This document shows positions 1 through 7,430 of a DNA stretch of 40,397 nt, one piece after another. The DNA comes from a virus: positions 1 to 40,397 of IMG/VR virus record IMGVR_UViG_3300038421_000080, one strand, 5' to 3'. The notes below the pieces were generated by a model that worked only from the letters and a program-made list of their open reading frames with translations, searched no databases and was not told the DNA's origin. Both the position numbers and the translations under genes were made by a program. The first letter of the stretch is position 1; each line of letters begins with the position of its first letter.

Positions 1-183
1 AGGAAGGCGAGCGAGAAGGCGCCCTTGTAGGTCGTCGCCGCCATCGTCACGGTCGTGTTCCCGAAGGAGCCAGTTCCCGAGTAGGTCCCCGTCTCGACAC
101 AATGGCCGCCACCGAGGCCCGAAGTGTCCGAGGAATCGAACCGCTCGGTGAGCGACGCGAGGTTCGCGTTGGTCCATGCCGAG
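1..183. repeat. Contig-end overlap, left copy
   Basis: These 183 bases recur at 40215-40397. The copies differ at four positions, 128, 142, 153 and 165, always C here and T in the right copy (G versus A on the coding strand). The overlap lies inside one long reading frame, and joining the ends at an offset of 40,214 keeps that frame open. The simplest reading is the overlap of a circular or terminally redundant assembly built from a mixed population. A true terminal repeat is possible but would split a coding sequence. Confidence 0.85.
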
Positions 184-716
184 CAGTTAGCCGTGCCAGT
201 CGAGTTCACCGAAGTGCCCTGGACGAGGACGACGAGCGCATTGGCGACGCCGGTGGTGCAGCCCGGAACCACACCGGAGGTGTCGTTGGCCGCGGAGTCG
301 TTGCCGCTGCCGATGCAGACTGCCGGACTGTCAGTGTACCGCGCGTCCGAGATTCGGTGCAGCGCGCAGGTCGTGTGGTCACCCGAGTCGGCCACGACAG
401 GTGCCGCAGTCCAGCTGGACCCGCGCACCCAGAACACGGCTGTCCGCTGACCGGGGTCGGTGGCCGCCGTGCCGGCACTCTGGGGGCTTCCCGTGACTTC
501 TGTGAAGCCGTTGGCCGTCGAGAGGCTGATGGCCTGATTCTCGCTCGTCGCCACCAGCAGGATGATGTCGTTCTTCCCAATGGTCCCGAGGCTCGTGGTG
601 GAGGGCGTGCAGGTGCCAGTGCTGGCGGTGACGGTGCTGGAGCCGTTCGCACCCCAGGCGACCGCCAGGGCGCGCAGCGGCGTCAGGAGCGCCAGGAGAA
701 GCGCGAGCCGGCGCAT
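1..716 (-). CDS. Secreted tail-like/adhesin protein, N-terminal part (continues at 40397)
   Basis: This frame starts with ATG at 716-714 and runs off the left edge. It joins in frame to the frame ending at 39191, giving about 579 residues. The N-terminus MRRLALLLALLTPLRALA is a textbook Sec signal peptide: two arginines, a leucine-rich core and an ALA cleavage site before VAWG. The rest is rich in Ser, Thr, Gly and Asn with several cysteines and looks like a beta-rich surface domain. The start shares one base with the upstream stop (TGATG), so the two genes are probably coupled. The family is not recognised. Its position after the portal and tail-like genes suggests an adhesin or host-surface function, but a signal peptide is odd for a virion protein assembled in the cytoplasm. 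Confidence 0.75.
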   Translation of the reverse strand, partial: MRRLALLLALLTPLRALAVAWGANGSSTVTASTGTCTPSTTSLGTIGKNDIILLVATSENQAISLSTANGFTEVTGSPQSAGTAATDPGQRTAVFWVRGSSWTAAPVVADSGDHTTCALHRISDARYTDSPAVCIGSGNDSAANDTSGVVPGCTTGVANALVVLVQGTSVNSTGTANCSAWTNANLASLTERFDSSDTSGLGGGHCVETGTYSGTGSFGNTTVTMAATTYKGAFSLAF

Positions 717-2722
717 CACTCGGAGTAACCCGCCAACGTGCAGGAGAAGGCTGACGAGCCCGAAGGCTTGCAGCACACCGCGTTGGCCGAGGCCGGCGCC
801 AGCGGCGAGGAGTCGAGCGGGATGACCGCTCCTCCATTCACCCCGAGGTAGATGGTGCTGGTGAGCGCTGTCTGCCCGGTCCCGCAGTTCGTGCCGGTGC
901 CGTAGACCACCTGGAGCGTCTGGGCAGTGGGGCCATTCGAGAGGACGATGTGCGTGACGTAGTGGACGGTGGAAGCCGTCAACGCCTTGCACTCGGTCAG
1001 GGCCGTGATTCCACTCTGCGCGCAGGACCAGGTGGTCGGGTGCGTGGCGCGTGTGTAGAGCCGCCCCTTGCCGTCTACGACGAGTGCGGCCCGGTTGCCG
1101 TCCGTCCGGGTCGGCATCGTCGAGCTGGTCTCCACCACCGCCGGCAGCACGTTCACATTGTTGGAAGCAGCGGCGGCATTGTCGGCGCTCGCGCCCACCA
1201 CCGTCGCGTTGAGGCTGGAAGCCGTGGCCTGAGAGACCGCCACGTTCGCCTGGTCCGATGCGATGGTCACCCGCATCGAGCCGGTGCCGGTGTTGCCCGC
1301 GCCCATCAGCGGAGTCACCCCGTTGATTTGGGCGACGTTGGTGCTCTGGTTTGCCGCCAGCGACCAGCTTCCGCTCTGAGTCACGGCCAGCGTCGAGAGG
1401 AAAGCCGAGCCATCGGAGAGCCTGCAGGCGAGAGGCGCTGCAGCTGTGGTGTGTGAATCCGACGTGTTCACTGTTGCGGCAATCGAGACAGGCTGGGTGG
1501 CCTGCCAGAAGGTGCCGCTCACCGGCTGCGTCGCCTGCCAGAAGGTGCCGCTCACTGGCTGGGTGACCGCCGAGCCATCCACCTTCAGCCCGTTCGCGGT
1601 CCCGGTCATCCCGGTGAGGTTGCCGCCGACGTTCATTCCCACGTAGTCGGCCTTCGCCGGCACGGCGGCGCCGGTCGCGCTGACGCTGGTCGGGTCGGAG
1701 GCCGAGCCCCCTGCGATGCGCACCACGAGCCCGGGGTCACTGGCTCCAGGTGCGGTCGTCATTACCTTGCCGGGCACCATGTTGGTGCCGTCCGTGAAGC
1801 CCGCCGCGGTGCCCGACGCGGGGAAGGCCGAGCTGAAGCTGGAGCTGGTGCCGCCCGCAGCTGCGCCTCCCCGGATGTACACGTCCAGTGCGTTGTGGTC
1901 TGCGTCGATGCTGGACCCGGTGATGTCCATCGCGGAGGTTCCGCCCTTCGCGCCTCCCCGATTGATGGCCTTCGTGGTGCCCCCGGTCAGCGTCGAGTCC
2001 TGCGCCGCGCCGGTCGGCAGGGGCAAGGAGGCTGCACTCACCGGCTGGGTGGCCTGCCAGAAGGTGCCCGAGACGGGCACCGCGCTCTGGTTCGAGGCGA
2101 TGACCACGGGCGAGGAGTTCGCCATCGTGGCTTGCCCCAGCGCCGGGGTCTTGGTGTTGAGCGTCGAGAGAGTGCTCTCGGTGGCAGCGCCCGTTGGGAG
2201 GGGCAGGGAGGAGGCCGACACGGGCAGCGTCGAGATGAACGCCGCTCCGTCCGAGAGCCGGCACGCCAGTGGTGCCGCAGCGGTGGTGTGGAGGCTCCGG
2301 GTGCGGAGCCATCCCGCGAGGTCCTGGCTGAAGGGGTTGTCCGTTCCTTCCGAGTAGCTGGGCGCGCTCGCGGTAGCCTTGGCCGAGCTGGAGGCATTGA
2401 TGGTGCCCCCGATGCGCAGGTTCCCGGACAGGTCTTGGGAGAGCGGCTGGTCGGTGCCCTCGGAGTAGCTGGGCGCGCTCGCGGTGGCCTTGGCCGTGGT
2501 CGAGGCGCTGATGGTGCCCGAGATGTCGAGCCCCTTCTTCCCTCCTCCCAGGTCGGTGACCGTGGCGCAGCGACCGTTCGCGTTGCACGCCTGGGTCTTC
2601 CCGATGACCTGGGCGCGAGCGCAGAAGGGCACGAGGAAGGCCCCGAGCACCAGGCCCAGCACGAGAGCCAGGCTCCACCTGTCGAGGCGCGGTGTCAGCT
2701 CCCACTCTTGCTTCAGGTTCAT
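716..2722 (-). CDS. Repeat-rich tail-like structural protein with signal peptide or anchor
   Basis: This encodes 668 residues from ATG at 2722, which overlaps the upstream stop as ATGA. Residues 20-42 form a hydrophobic segment (WSLALVLGLVLGAFLVPFCARAQ) with an AxA-like site, preceded by charged residues, so it looks like a signal peptide or membrane anchor. The body is low-complexity and Ser/Thr/Ala/Gly-rich, with internal repeats: PVSGTFWQATQ occurs three times, HTTAAAPLACRLSDG twice, and SAPSYSEGTD twice. Short VSGTFWQ-type repeats are common in phage tail and virion surface proteins. The C-terminus is cysteine-bearing. The role is inferred to be an appendage or surface protein; no enzymatic motif is visible. 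Confidence 0.75.
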   Translation of the reverse strand: MNLKQEWELTPRLDRWSLALVLGLVLGAFLVPFCARAQVIGKTQACNANGRCATVTDLGGGKKGLDISGTISASTTAKATASAPSYSEGTDQPLSQDLSGNLRIGGTINASSSAKATASAPSYSEGTDNPFSQDLAGWLRTRSLHTTAAAPLACRLSDGAAFISTLPVSASSLPLPTGAATESTLSTLNTKTPALGQATMANSSPVVIASNQSAVPVSGTFWQATQPVSAASLPLPTGAAQDSTLTGGTTKAINRGGAKGGTSAMDITGSSIDADHNALDVYIRGGAAAGGTSSSFSSAFPASGTAAGFTDGTNMVPGKVMTTAPGASDPGLVVRIAGGSASDPTSVSATGAAVPAKADYVGMNVGGNLTGMTGTANGLKVDGSAVTQPVSGTFWQATQPVSGTFWQATQPVSIAATVNTSDSHTTAAAPLACRLSDGSAFLSTLAVTQSGSWSLAANQSTNVAQINGVTPLMGAGNTGTGSMRVTIASDQANVAVSQATASSLNATVVGASADNAAAASNNVNVLPAVVETSSTMPTRTDGNRAALVVDGKGRLYTRATHPTTWSCAQSGITALTECKALTASTVHYVTHIVLSNGPTAQTLQVVYGTGTNCGTGQTALTSTIYLGVNGGAVIPLDSSPLAPASANAVCCKPSGSSAFSCTLAGYSE
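1491..1556 (-). repeat. 33-bp tandem coding repeat (VSGTFWQATQP)
   Basis: Two adjacent 33-base units (1491-1523 and 1524-1556) differ at three positions and encode the 11-residue unit VSGTFWQATQP twice. A third partial unit starts at 1557, and a related copy lies near 2041-2072. The length is a multiple of three, so expansion or contraction keeps the frame. This is a likely hotspot for length variation in the encoded surface protein. Confidence 0.85.
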
Positions 2723-3123
2723 CGCAGGCTCCCATCGACTCGGACGGCCACCAGGTCCACGGTGATGCTCCCCGACGAGACACCGACCCCCTTGCACGCC
2801 ATCGTGAAGCGCCCTCGGCGCCCCTGCACTTCGATGACGCCGATGCAGGCTCGCTGCTTCCCGGCCACGTCCTCGGGCACTCCGAGGCTGCCCAGCGGGG
2901 CGTAGCTCCAGGCGGCGTGAATCGGCTCGTAGCGGAAGCCGGCGAGCGCTCCGGTGCCGTTCAGCGTCTCCCCGTCCGCCGCGGAGAGGAAGACGATGAT
3001 GGCCTCCGTCCCTTCGAGCGGCAGGCCCTCGGTGGCAGCGGAAGGGTCCGCCTCGGTGCTGCTCTGCGTGCTCCGCACCGAGCCGATGTGCGGCGCGTTG
3101 AAGAGCGCGTTCCAGGTGGTCAT
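2719..3123 (-). CDS. Conserved-looking virion-associated hypothetical protein
   Basis: This encodes 134 residues from ATG at 3123, three bases after the previous stop. Its own stop overlaps the next start (ATGA at 2722-2719). The sequence looks beta-rich and soluble with no transmembrane segment or signal peptide. It has a region around GFRYEPIHAAWSYAPLGSLG and a C-terminal strand-like stretch ending in VDLVAVRVDGSLR. It lies between a small membrane protein and the repeat-rich tail-like protein, so a small structural or appendage-base role is plausible. The family is not recognised. Confidence 0.7.
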   Translation of the reverse strand: MTTWNALFNAPHIGSVRSTQSSTEADPSAATEGLPLEGTEAIIVFLSAADGETLNGTGALAGFRYEPIHAAWSYAPLGSLGVPEDVAGKQRACIGVIEVQGRRGRFTMACKGVGVSSGSITVDLVAVRVDGSLR

Positions 3124-3126
3124 GGC

Positions 3127-3378
3127 CTACACCCGGCCACTCGGAAGGATGGGTGAAGGCGCCGCCGCCTGCGCCTTCACCCTGGAGCGGTTGCGGGTGT
3201 AGGTGACGAGCGAGACGATGATGATGGCGCAGCCCGAGAAGACCAGGGCCAGCCCGATGTAGACGTGCAGCGCGCGTCCTAGCGCGCCCACCGCCATCAC
3301 CGCCATCCCGATGAACAGCCCGGCGATAGCGAGCTGGAACTCGGTGCTGTTCTTCCCTTTCGTGATTTCGCGTGGCAT
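3127..3378 (-). CDS. Small two-helix membrane protein (possible holin)
   Basis: This encodes 83 residues from ATG at 3378, preceded by a strong GGGGAGG ribosome site. A charged N-terminus (about residues 1-13) is followed by two hydrophobic helices, roughly residues 16-34 and 39-60, then a basic, Ala/Pro-rich tail. The topology fits a class II holin, but the gene lies between the portal and tail genes, not beside the endolysin, and another two-helix protein sits in the lysis cassette at 37428-37673. A membrane-anchored virion accessory is the alternative. Confidence 0.65.
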   Translation of the reverse strand: MPREITKGKNSTEFQLAIAGLFIGMAVMAVGALGRALHVYIGLALVFSGCAIIIVSLVTYTRNRSRVKAQAAAPSPILPSGRV

Positions 3379-3381
3379 GGA

Positions 3382-3426
3382 CTACCTCCCCTTGCCCTTC
3401 CGCTTGCCCTTGCACGGCATCAGCAT
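3382..3426 (-). CDS. Possible 14-residue lysine-rich micro-ORF
   Basis: ATG at 3426 shares its A with the portal stop (TGATG). The frame encodes MLMPCKGKRKGKGR and ends at 3382. Its last codons contain the GGGGAGG ribosome site of the next gene, so even a non-functional peptide could couple portal translation to the downstream membrane protein. The very basic content with one cysteine is striking for such a short frame, but nothing independent shows that it is expressed. Confidence 0.3.
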   Translation of the reverse strand: MLMPCKGKRKGKGR

Positions 3427-5138
3427 CACCCCGCTTTCTGGAACGGTGGCACCACCACGGGCGGCGGCGAAGCCGGCTGCTGCACCGAGGGCGGCACCGC
3501 GGCAGCCGCCTGGGCGGCCTCCGCGCCCTGCTGCACCGCCTCGCCGGTCGCGCGCATCGCCTCGGCCTTCGCCATCTGTGCCATCAGCACCCTGCGCTCC
3601 TTCGAGCGCTGCTTCACTTCTGCCTCAGAGAGCAGGGTGTCCGCCGGCACGCCGAGCCGCTTCGCGATGTTCCGCACCGACATCACCGCGTCGAAGATGT
3701 CGTCCACCTCGCGGAACTCCATCTTCTTCAGGGCGGCCACGTAGGACGCGAGCCGTTCGATGGCCGCCACCTCGTCGGTGCGCTGCGCGCGGGAGAGCGG
3801 ACCCTGGTACTCGATGCTGAAGGCGCCTCCCTTGCTCCTCACCTGGGGAGGCATCACCGGCAGCTGGTTCGCCCGGAACAGGATGGCGACCACCCCGAGA
3901 ATCATCGGGGAGAGGCAGTCGCTCGTGAGCCGGGCCAGCGTGGACCCCAGCACCCGGTTCATCAGCTCGTAGCGGACCTGCACCTCGGTGGCCGTCATCT
4001 GCGGGCTGTCCTTCAGCTGCAGCTCGTCGGTCTTGAAGATGGAGCGCACCTGGTTGCGCAGGTCGTTGATGTCGAGCTGGGCCACGTCGAAGCGGTAGTG
4101 GTTCGCCGGGGTCAGCGGAAAGATGTCGTCCTTGGACAGCGCCACCGTCTGCTTCCCGGGCCGCATGTCGAGGTCGGAGAGGATGCCCCGCTGCGTCACC
4201 CCGAGCGGCGGGTCCACCGCCTTCGCCATCGCGTTCTTCACCAGCTGCATCACCGCGTTCAGGTACTTCACGGTGGGCAGCGCGATGATGCCCGGCCCGT
4301 GGCCCCACTTCGAGTTCGCGGTCTTCTCCCACGGCACCACGAAGACCGGCATCTCGTAGAAGCCTCCCTCCTCGCCCAGCCGGTCCGCGGTTTCCATCAG
4401 GAAGTAGGTCGAACCGTAGGGCCGGCGGTCGGGAGGGAGCGGGGCTTCCTTCTTCATCCCCTTGTACTCGTCGCGGCACCAGATGGCGTAAACGACCTCC
4501 ATCTTGTCCACCGCGCCGCTCGGGAGCATCGCCTTCGCCTTGATGTGCTCGGGCACCTTGTCCTTGAACCGCTCGACGATTTGCACCGGGGTCCACCACA
4601 GCGAGCGATACCAGCGGTAGACGCCGCCACGGGAGTCGGGCTCGTAGAAGACCTCGCGGATGGGCACCCCGGTGAAGTCGAGGCCCTTCCACGTGGCCTC
4701 GTCCAGCGGCTCGACCGCGATGCACATCGTCCCCGCGCCGGTCAGCTCCTGGTAGCTCACTGCAATCTCGGTGTTGAAGTCCGAGTCCTGCAGGGCGTCG
4801 AACACGATGTCGCCCACCTTGTCGAGCCAGGCCTGTGCGTCGTTGTCGTTCTGCAGGTCCTTGTCCCGGAAGGTGAGCCGGAACCAGCGAATCGCGGGAC
4901 TGGTCACGCTGCCGTGGATGTTGGCCGCCAGCTTCTGGTTGCCGTCGATGGCCGTGAAGTCCCAGACCTCGTACCGCTTCCACTCGACCGCGTGCTCGTC
5001 GTCGGCTGCGCGCGAGGTCCGCGCCCCGCCGAGCGGCAGGATGAAGCGGTCCACCTGGTCCCAGACCTCTTCGATGGAACTGCGCTCGGAGCGAAGAGCC
5101 TCCACCCTCCGCTTCAGGAACTGCAGGTCCATCGGCAT
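3426..5138 (-). CDS. Portal (head-tail connector) protein
   Basis: This encodes 570 residues, the usual size for the podovirus head-tail connector family. The N-terminus (about 1-60) has the typical helical start with VWDQVDRFILP, followed by WDFTAIDGNQKLAANIHG and SPAIRWFRL, which are characteristic of these portals. A central wing/stem region contains AVDPPLGV near residue 310. The C-terminus is Ala/Gln-rich and ends in a Pro/Val-rich tail. The dodecameric portal forms the DNA channel and docks the terminase. The gene follows terL directly, with an AGGAGGG ribosome site before ATG 5138. A second in-frame ATG at 5132 could also serve. Confidence 0.95.
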   Translation of the reverse strand: MPMDLQFLKRRVEALRSERSSIEEVWDQVDRFILPLGGARTSRAADDEHAVEWKRYEVWDFTAIDGNQKLAANIHGSVTSPAIRWFRLTFRDKDLQNDNDAQAWLDKVGDIVFDALQDSDFNTEIAVSYQELTGAGTMCIAVEPLDEATWKGLDFTGVPIREVFYEPDSRGGVYRWYRSLWWTPVQIVERFKDKVPEHIKAKAMLPSGAVDKMEVVYAIWCRDEYKGMKKEAPLPPDRRPYGSTYFLMETADRLGEEGGFYEMPVFVVPWEKTANSKWGHGPGIIALPTVKYLNAVMQLVKNAMAKAVDPPLGVTQRGILSDLDMRPGKQTVALSKDDIFPLTPANHYRFDVAQLDINDLRNQVRSIFKTDELQLKDSPQMTATEVQVRYELMNRVLGSTLARLTSDCLSPMILGVVAILFRANQLPVMPPQVRSKGGAFSIEYQGPLSRAQRTDEVAAIERLASYVAALKKMEFREVDDIFDAVMSVRNIAKRLGVPADTLLSEAEVKQRSKERRVLMAQMAKAEAMRATGEAVQQGAEAAQAAAAVPPSVQQPASPPPVVVPPFQKAG

Positions 5139-5146
5139 GTGCCCTC

Positions 5147-6559
5147 CTAGAAGCCGCTGCGGATGGTCTTGAACCTCGGAGTCACCTTCTGCGGCGACAT
5201 CCCTTCCACGGCTCTCCGGTCCTCGCCCATCCCGACAGCTGCGTACTGCAGTGCTTCAGCGACGTGAGAGTACTTGTTCTTCTCGGGCTGGTCGTGAAAG
5301 CGGTCCTCACCCGAAACCTGCAGCCGGCGATAGCAATACCCGCCCTGCATCGCTTTCCGCAAGACCTTGCAGCGAGGATGGATGACGAGAGCCGGCCGCC
5401 CCAGCATCGTGAGCCTGGTCAGGAGCCCGGCCACCGCTTCCCGACGAAGCGTGAAATCGTTGGTGGGAGCGGGGCTCACGGGCAGCCCGGCCGCCCGAAC
5501 GATGTCAAAGGGCGTCCGCTCGTCCGTCTGCGCCCGCTGCTCCCCGGCAGGGTCTCCATGCCCGTCCACCGAGAAGGTGCGGAAGCTGGTCTTCAGCACC
5601 CGGCCCACTTCCTGGGCGAAGCGCACCGCGCCCATGTCCTCGGTCGTGGTCTCGTCCACCACCTGCACCTGCCCGTCCCGCTCGTCGCGCTGCACGTAGA
5701 CCGCGGCCGGCGTGAGCCCGAAGTCCATCCCCAGCGTGAGGTGCCCGCGCGGCTGCGTCTGGAACTCGCTCACGTGAAGGTGGTCGCGGAACTCAGGGTA
5801 GATGGGGCGTCCGTCCACCACGAAGCCGTACTCGCCATCCACCATCACCTTCACCCACAGTGGGTCCTTGCCGGCCACGAGCTGCTGGTAGTAGCCCTCG
5901 CGCAGGTTCTTCAGGTTCTCTGCCAGTGGAGTGCGCCCGCCTGGCTGCCGGAACAGCTCGAAGCCCTCGGGCGCCTCCTCCTCGAAGAGCCGATAGAGCC
6001 AGTGGTCGGCATCCGGCGGGTTGGTGTCTCCCCACACGCCGGCCCAGGCTTTCGTGCCTGGAGGCAGGTCCTTCACCGCGGGGTAGCGCCCGACGCGCGT
6101 CTGCAGCATGTCGAAGACGCCCTTCGGCACCTCCTTCATCTCGTTGATGTATGCCCCGGTCAGCTCCAGCGAGAGCAGCTTCTTCACATCCTGGGGCTGG
6201 TCGAGGGCGCGGAACAGCAGCTCGCTCTCGACATCGTTGAAGCGCACCACGCAGGTCTTCTCGCTCTCCTGCCAGCGGTAGAGGACGGGCGGCACCCAGC
6301 TCTCGAAGGTCTTCCGGGTGGTGTCCTCCAGCTCGCGGTAGGTATTGCGGATGACGGCAAAGCGGGAGCGGCGCAGCCGCGTCTTCCCCAGCGGCAGCCC
6401 CAGCGGCGTGAGCTGCGCGCGGAGCAGCAGGTCCACGCAGCAGGCGCTCGACTTGCCCGAGCCCACCGGGCCCATCACCAGGCGGACGAAGGCATCGGAC
6501 GAGAGGAACTTGCCCAGCGTGGGCGAGTCCTGCACGTCGTAGGGTATCTCCAGGTTCAA
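5147..6559 (-). CDS. terL: Terminase large subunit (DNA-packaging ATPase/nuclease)
   Basis: This encodes 470 residues. The N-terminal ATPase has Walker A GPVGSGKS at 30-37 and a Walker B-like segment GAYINEMKEV with Glu140; the Asn before the Glu is usual in several podovirus terminases. The C-terminal RNase H-like nuclease shows LTLGMDFGLTPA (Asp279), VDGHGDP (Asp332) and a distal KYSHVAEALQY segment. It cuts and pumps DNA through the portal encoded just downstream. The start appears to be TTG at 6559, seven bases after the terS stop and close behind a TGAGG ribosome site; no better ATG or GTG is available upstream. Confidence 0.95.
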   Translation of the reverse strand: MNLEIPYDVQDSPTLGKFLSSDAFVRLVMGPVGSGKSSACCVDLLLRAQLTPLGLPLGKTRLRRSRFAVIRNTYRELEDTTRKTFESWVPPVLYRWQESEKTCVVRFNDVESELLFRALDQPQDVKKLLSLELTGAYINEMKEVPKGVFDMLQTRVGRYPAVKDLPPGTKAWAGVWGDTNPPDADHWLYRLFEEEAPEGFELFRQPGGRTPLAENLKNLREGYYQQLVAGKDPLWVKVMVDGEYGFVVDGRPIYPEFRDHLHVSEFQTQPRGHLTLGMDFGLTPAAVYVQRDERDGQVQVVDETTTEDMGAVRFAQEVGRVLKTSFRTFSVDGHGDPAGEQRAQTDERTPFDIVRAAGLPVSPAPTNDFTLRREAVAGLLTRLTMLGRPALVIHPRCKVLRKAMQGGYCYRRLQVSGEDRFHDQPEKNKYSHVAEALQYAAVGMGEDRRAVEGMSPQKVTPRFKTIRSGF

Positions 6560-6566
6560 GGCGGCC

Positions 6567-7070
6567 TCATCTCTTCACCCCGTTCACGATGAAGGTGACC
6601 GCAGTGGGCGCGTTGCTCTCCAGCTCCACCTTGTCGGTGAACAGCTTGTAGTGCTTGCCCAGCAGCTCCAGCGCCTTCTCCTTGCTCCAGCGCTTCAGCT
6701 TCAGCACCTTGGCCGTCATCGGCAGACCGATTTCATCCGTCCCGATGTAGTGCGTCTCGTGCTCCAGCGAGGCGATGACCCGCCGCGCGGCTGGCGGCAT
6801 CTTCGAGAGCGGCTTCAGCTCTCCCGTCTCCTCGTAGAAGTCGAGCAGGTCTGTGCGCGCCATCGCAGTCAGCTCACGCAGCACTTCCTCGGCGCGCATG
6901 ATGGCCGAGTCGTTGCGGGACTGCTCCACTGCGTCGAGCGCGGCGCGCACCTCGTCCTTCTTCATCCAGCGCCGAGCCACGGCTGCAGAAACCCCGACCC
7001 GAGCCGCCGCCGCCGGCACGTCCAGGTCCACTCGGTACTCGTTCACGAACAAGCGCTGCTTCGGCGTCAT
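6567..7070 (-). CDS. terS: Terminase small subunit
   Basis: This encodes 167 residues beginning MTPKQRLFVNEYRVDLD, the typical opening of Terminase_2-type small subunits. An HTH-like segment follows (VPAAAARVGVSAAVARRWMKK, about 18-39), then a helical oligomerisation region. The C-terminal part (about 110-167) contains LKLKRWSKEKALELLGKHYKLF, also usual for the family. TerS recognises the packaging site and regulates TerL, whose gene begins seven bases downstream. The repeat-rich noncoding stretch at 7215-7468 lies just upstream and is a candidate binding site. The ribosome site before ATG 7070 is weak. Confidence 0.9.
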   Translation of the reverse strand: MTPKQRLFVNEYRVDLDVPAAAARVGVSAAVARRWMKKDEVRAALDAVEQSRNDSAIMRAEEVLRELTAMARTDLLDFYEETGELKPLSKMPPAARRVIASLEHETHYIGTDEIGLPMTAKVLKLKRWSKEKALELLGKHYKLFTDKVELESNAPTAVTFIVNGVKR

Positions 7071-7267
7071 CGCGTCCCAGAGAATAGGCGATGTGCAGCG
7101 CGGAGAGAACCTGGTCGCGGAGTACCTGGTCCACTTCCTCCTCCCCGCGCCAGAACCAGCGCCAGGTGCGCTGAAGCCTGCACAGGACCGATGTCAGGGC
7201 AGGGCTTGGCCCAGCTGTCCATACCTGTCCACACCTGTTTGGGGGTATGGACACCTGTTTCTCCAAT

Positions 7268-7291
7268 GATTTCATGTCTGAGGCACACCTG
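7268..7291. repeat. Left arm of a 24-bp inverted repeat
   Basis: This arm begins GATTTCATG and ends GAGGCACACCTG. Its reverse complement lies at 7407-7430 with 22 of 24 bases matching; the two mismatches are an adjacent TC/CT swap. The arms are 115 bases apart and enclose the AT-richer segment. Confidence 0.85.
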
Positions 7292-7308
7292 GCACACCTG
7301 GCACACCT
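7283..7308 (+). repeat. Tandem 9-bp repeats GCACACCTG
   Basis: GCACACCTG occurs at 7283-7291 and 7292-7300, followed by a near copy GCACACCTC at 7301-7309. The first unit is the distal end of the inverted-repeat arm, so the tandem repeats extend inward from it. The regular 9-base period would place successive units on shifting faces of the helix. Confidence 0.85.
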
Positions 7309-7406
7309 CCCGCCAACACTTGGGCCATCCAGAAATTACGCACTGATAGTGAAGGCATCTTCTTCTCTTCCTAGCGCATACGGAAAAAGGTATGGACAGG
7401 TATAGA

Positions 7407-7430
7407 CAGGTGTGCCTCAAGCATGAAATC
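7407..7430. repeat. Right arm of the 24-bp inverted repeat
   Basis: This is the inverted partner of 7268-7291 and ends one base before the primase stop codon (7433-7431). Immediately on its low-coordinate side are inverted copies of the TCCATACCTG-type decamer (7389-7411). Confidence 0.85.

Noticed and set aside
1-183. True T7-like direct terminal repeat
   Set aside because: It lies inside a coding sequence and the copies are not identical, so an assembly overlap of a circular map is more likely, although read-end mapping is needed to exclude a real repeat.
1-183. Diversity-generating retroelement acting on the adhesin
   Set aside because: No reverse transcriptase gene and no template repeat were found anywhere in the window.
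3372-5150. 592-residue plus-strand open frame opposite the portal
   Set aside because: It is the antisense shadow of a well-supported gene in GC-rich DNA; its product is His/Arg/Leu-rich without any domain, and no promoter or ribosome site is seen.
6874-7134. 86-residue minus-strand frame starting at a GTG with a fine GGAGGAGGAA site, overlapping terS
   Set aside because: The first about 35 residues look plausible, but the rest is a Gly/Arg-rich shadow of terS and the overlap is nearly 200 bases. The site may instead act in a leader for terS.
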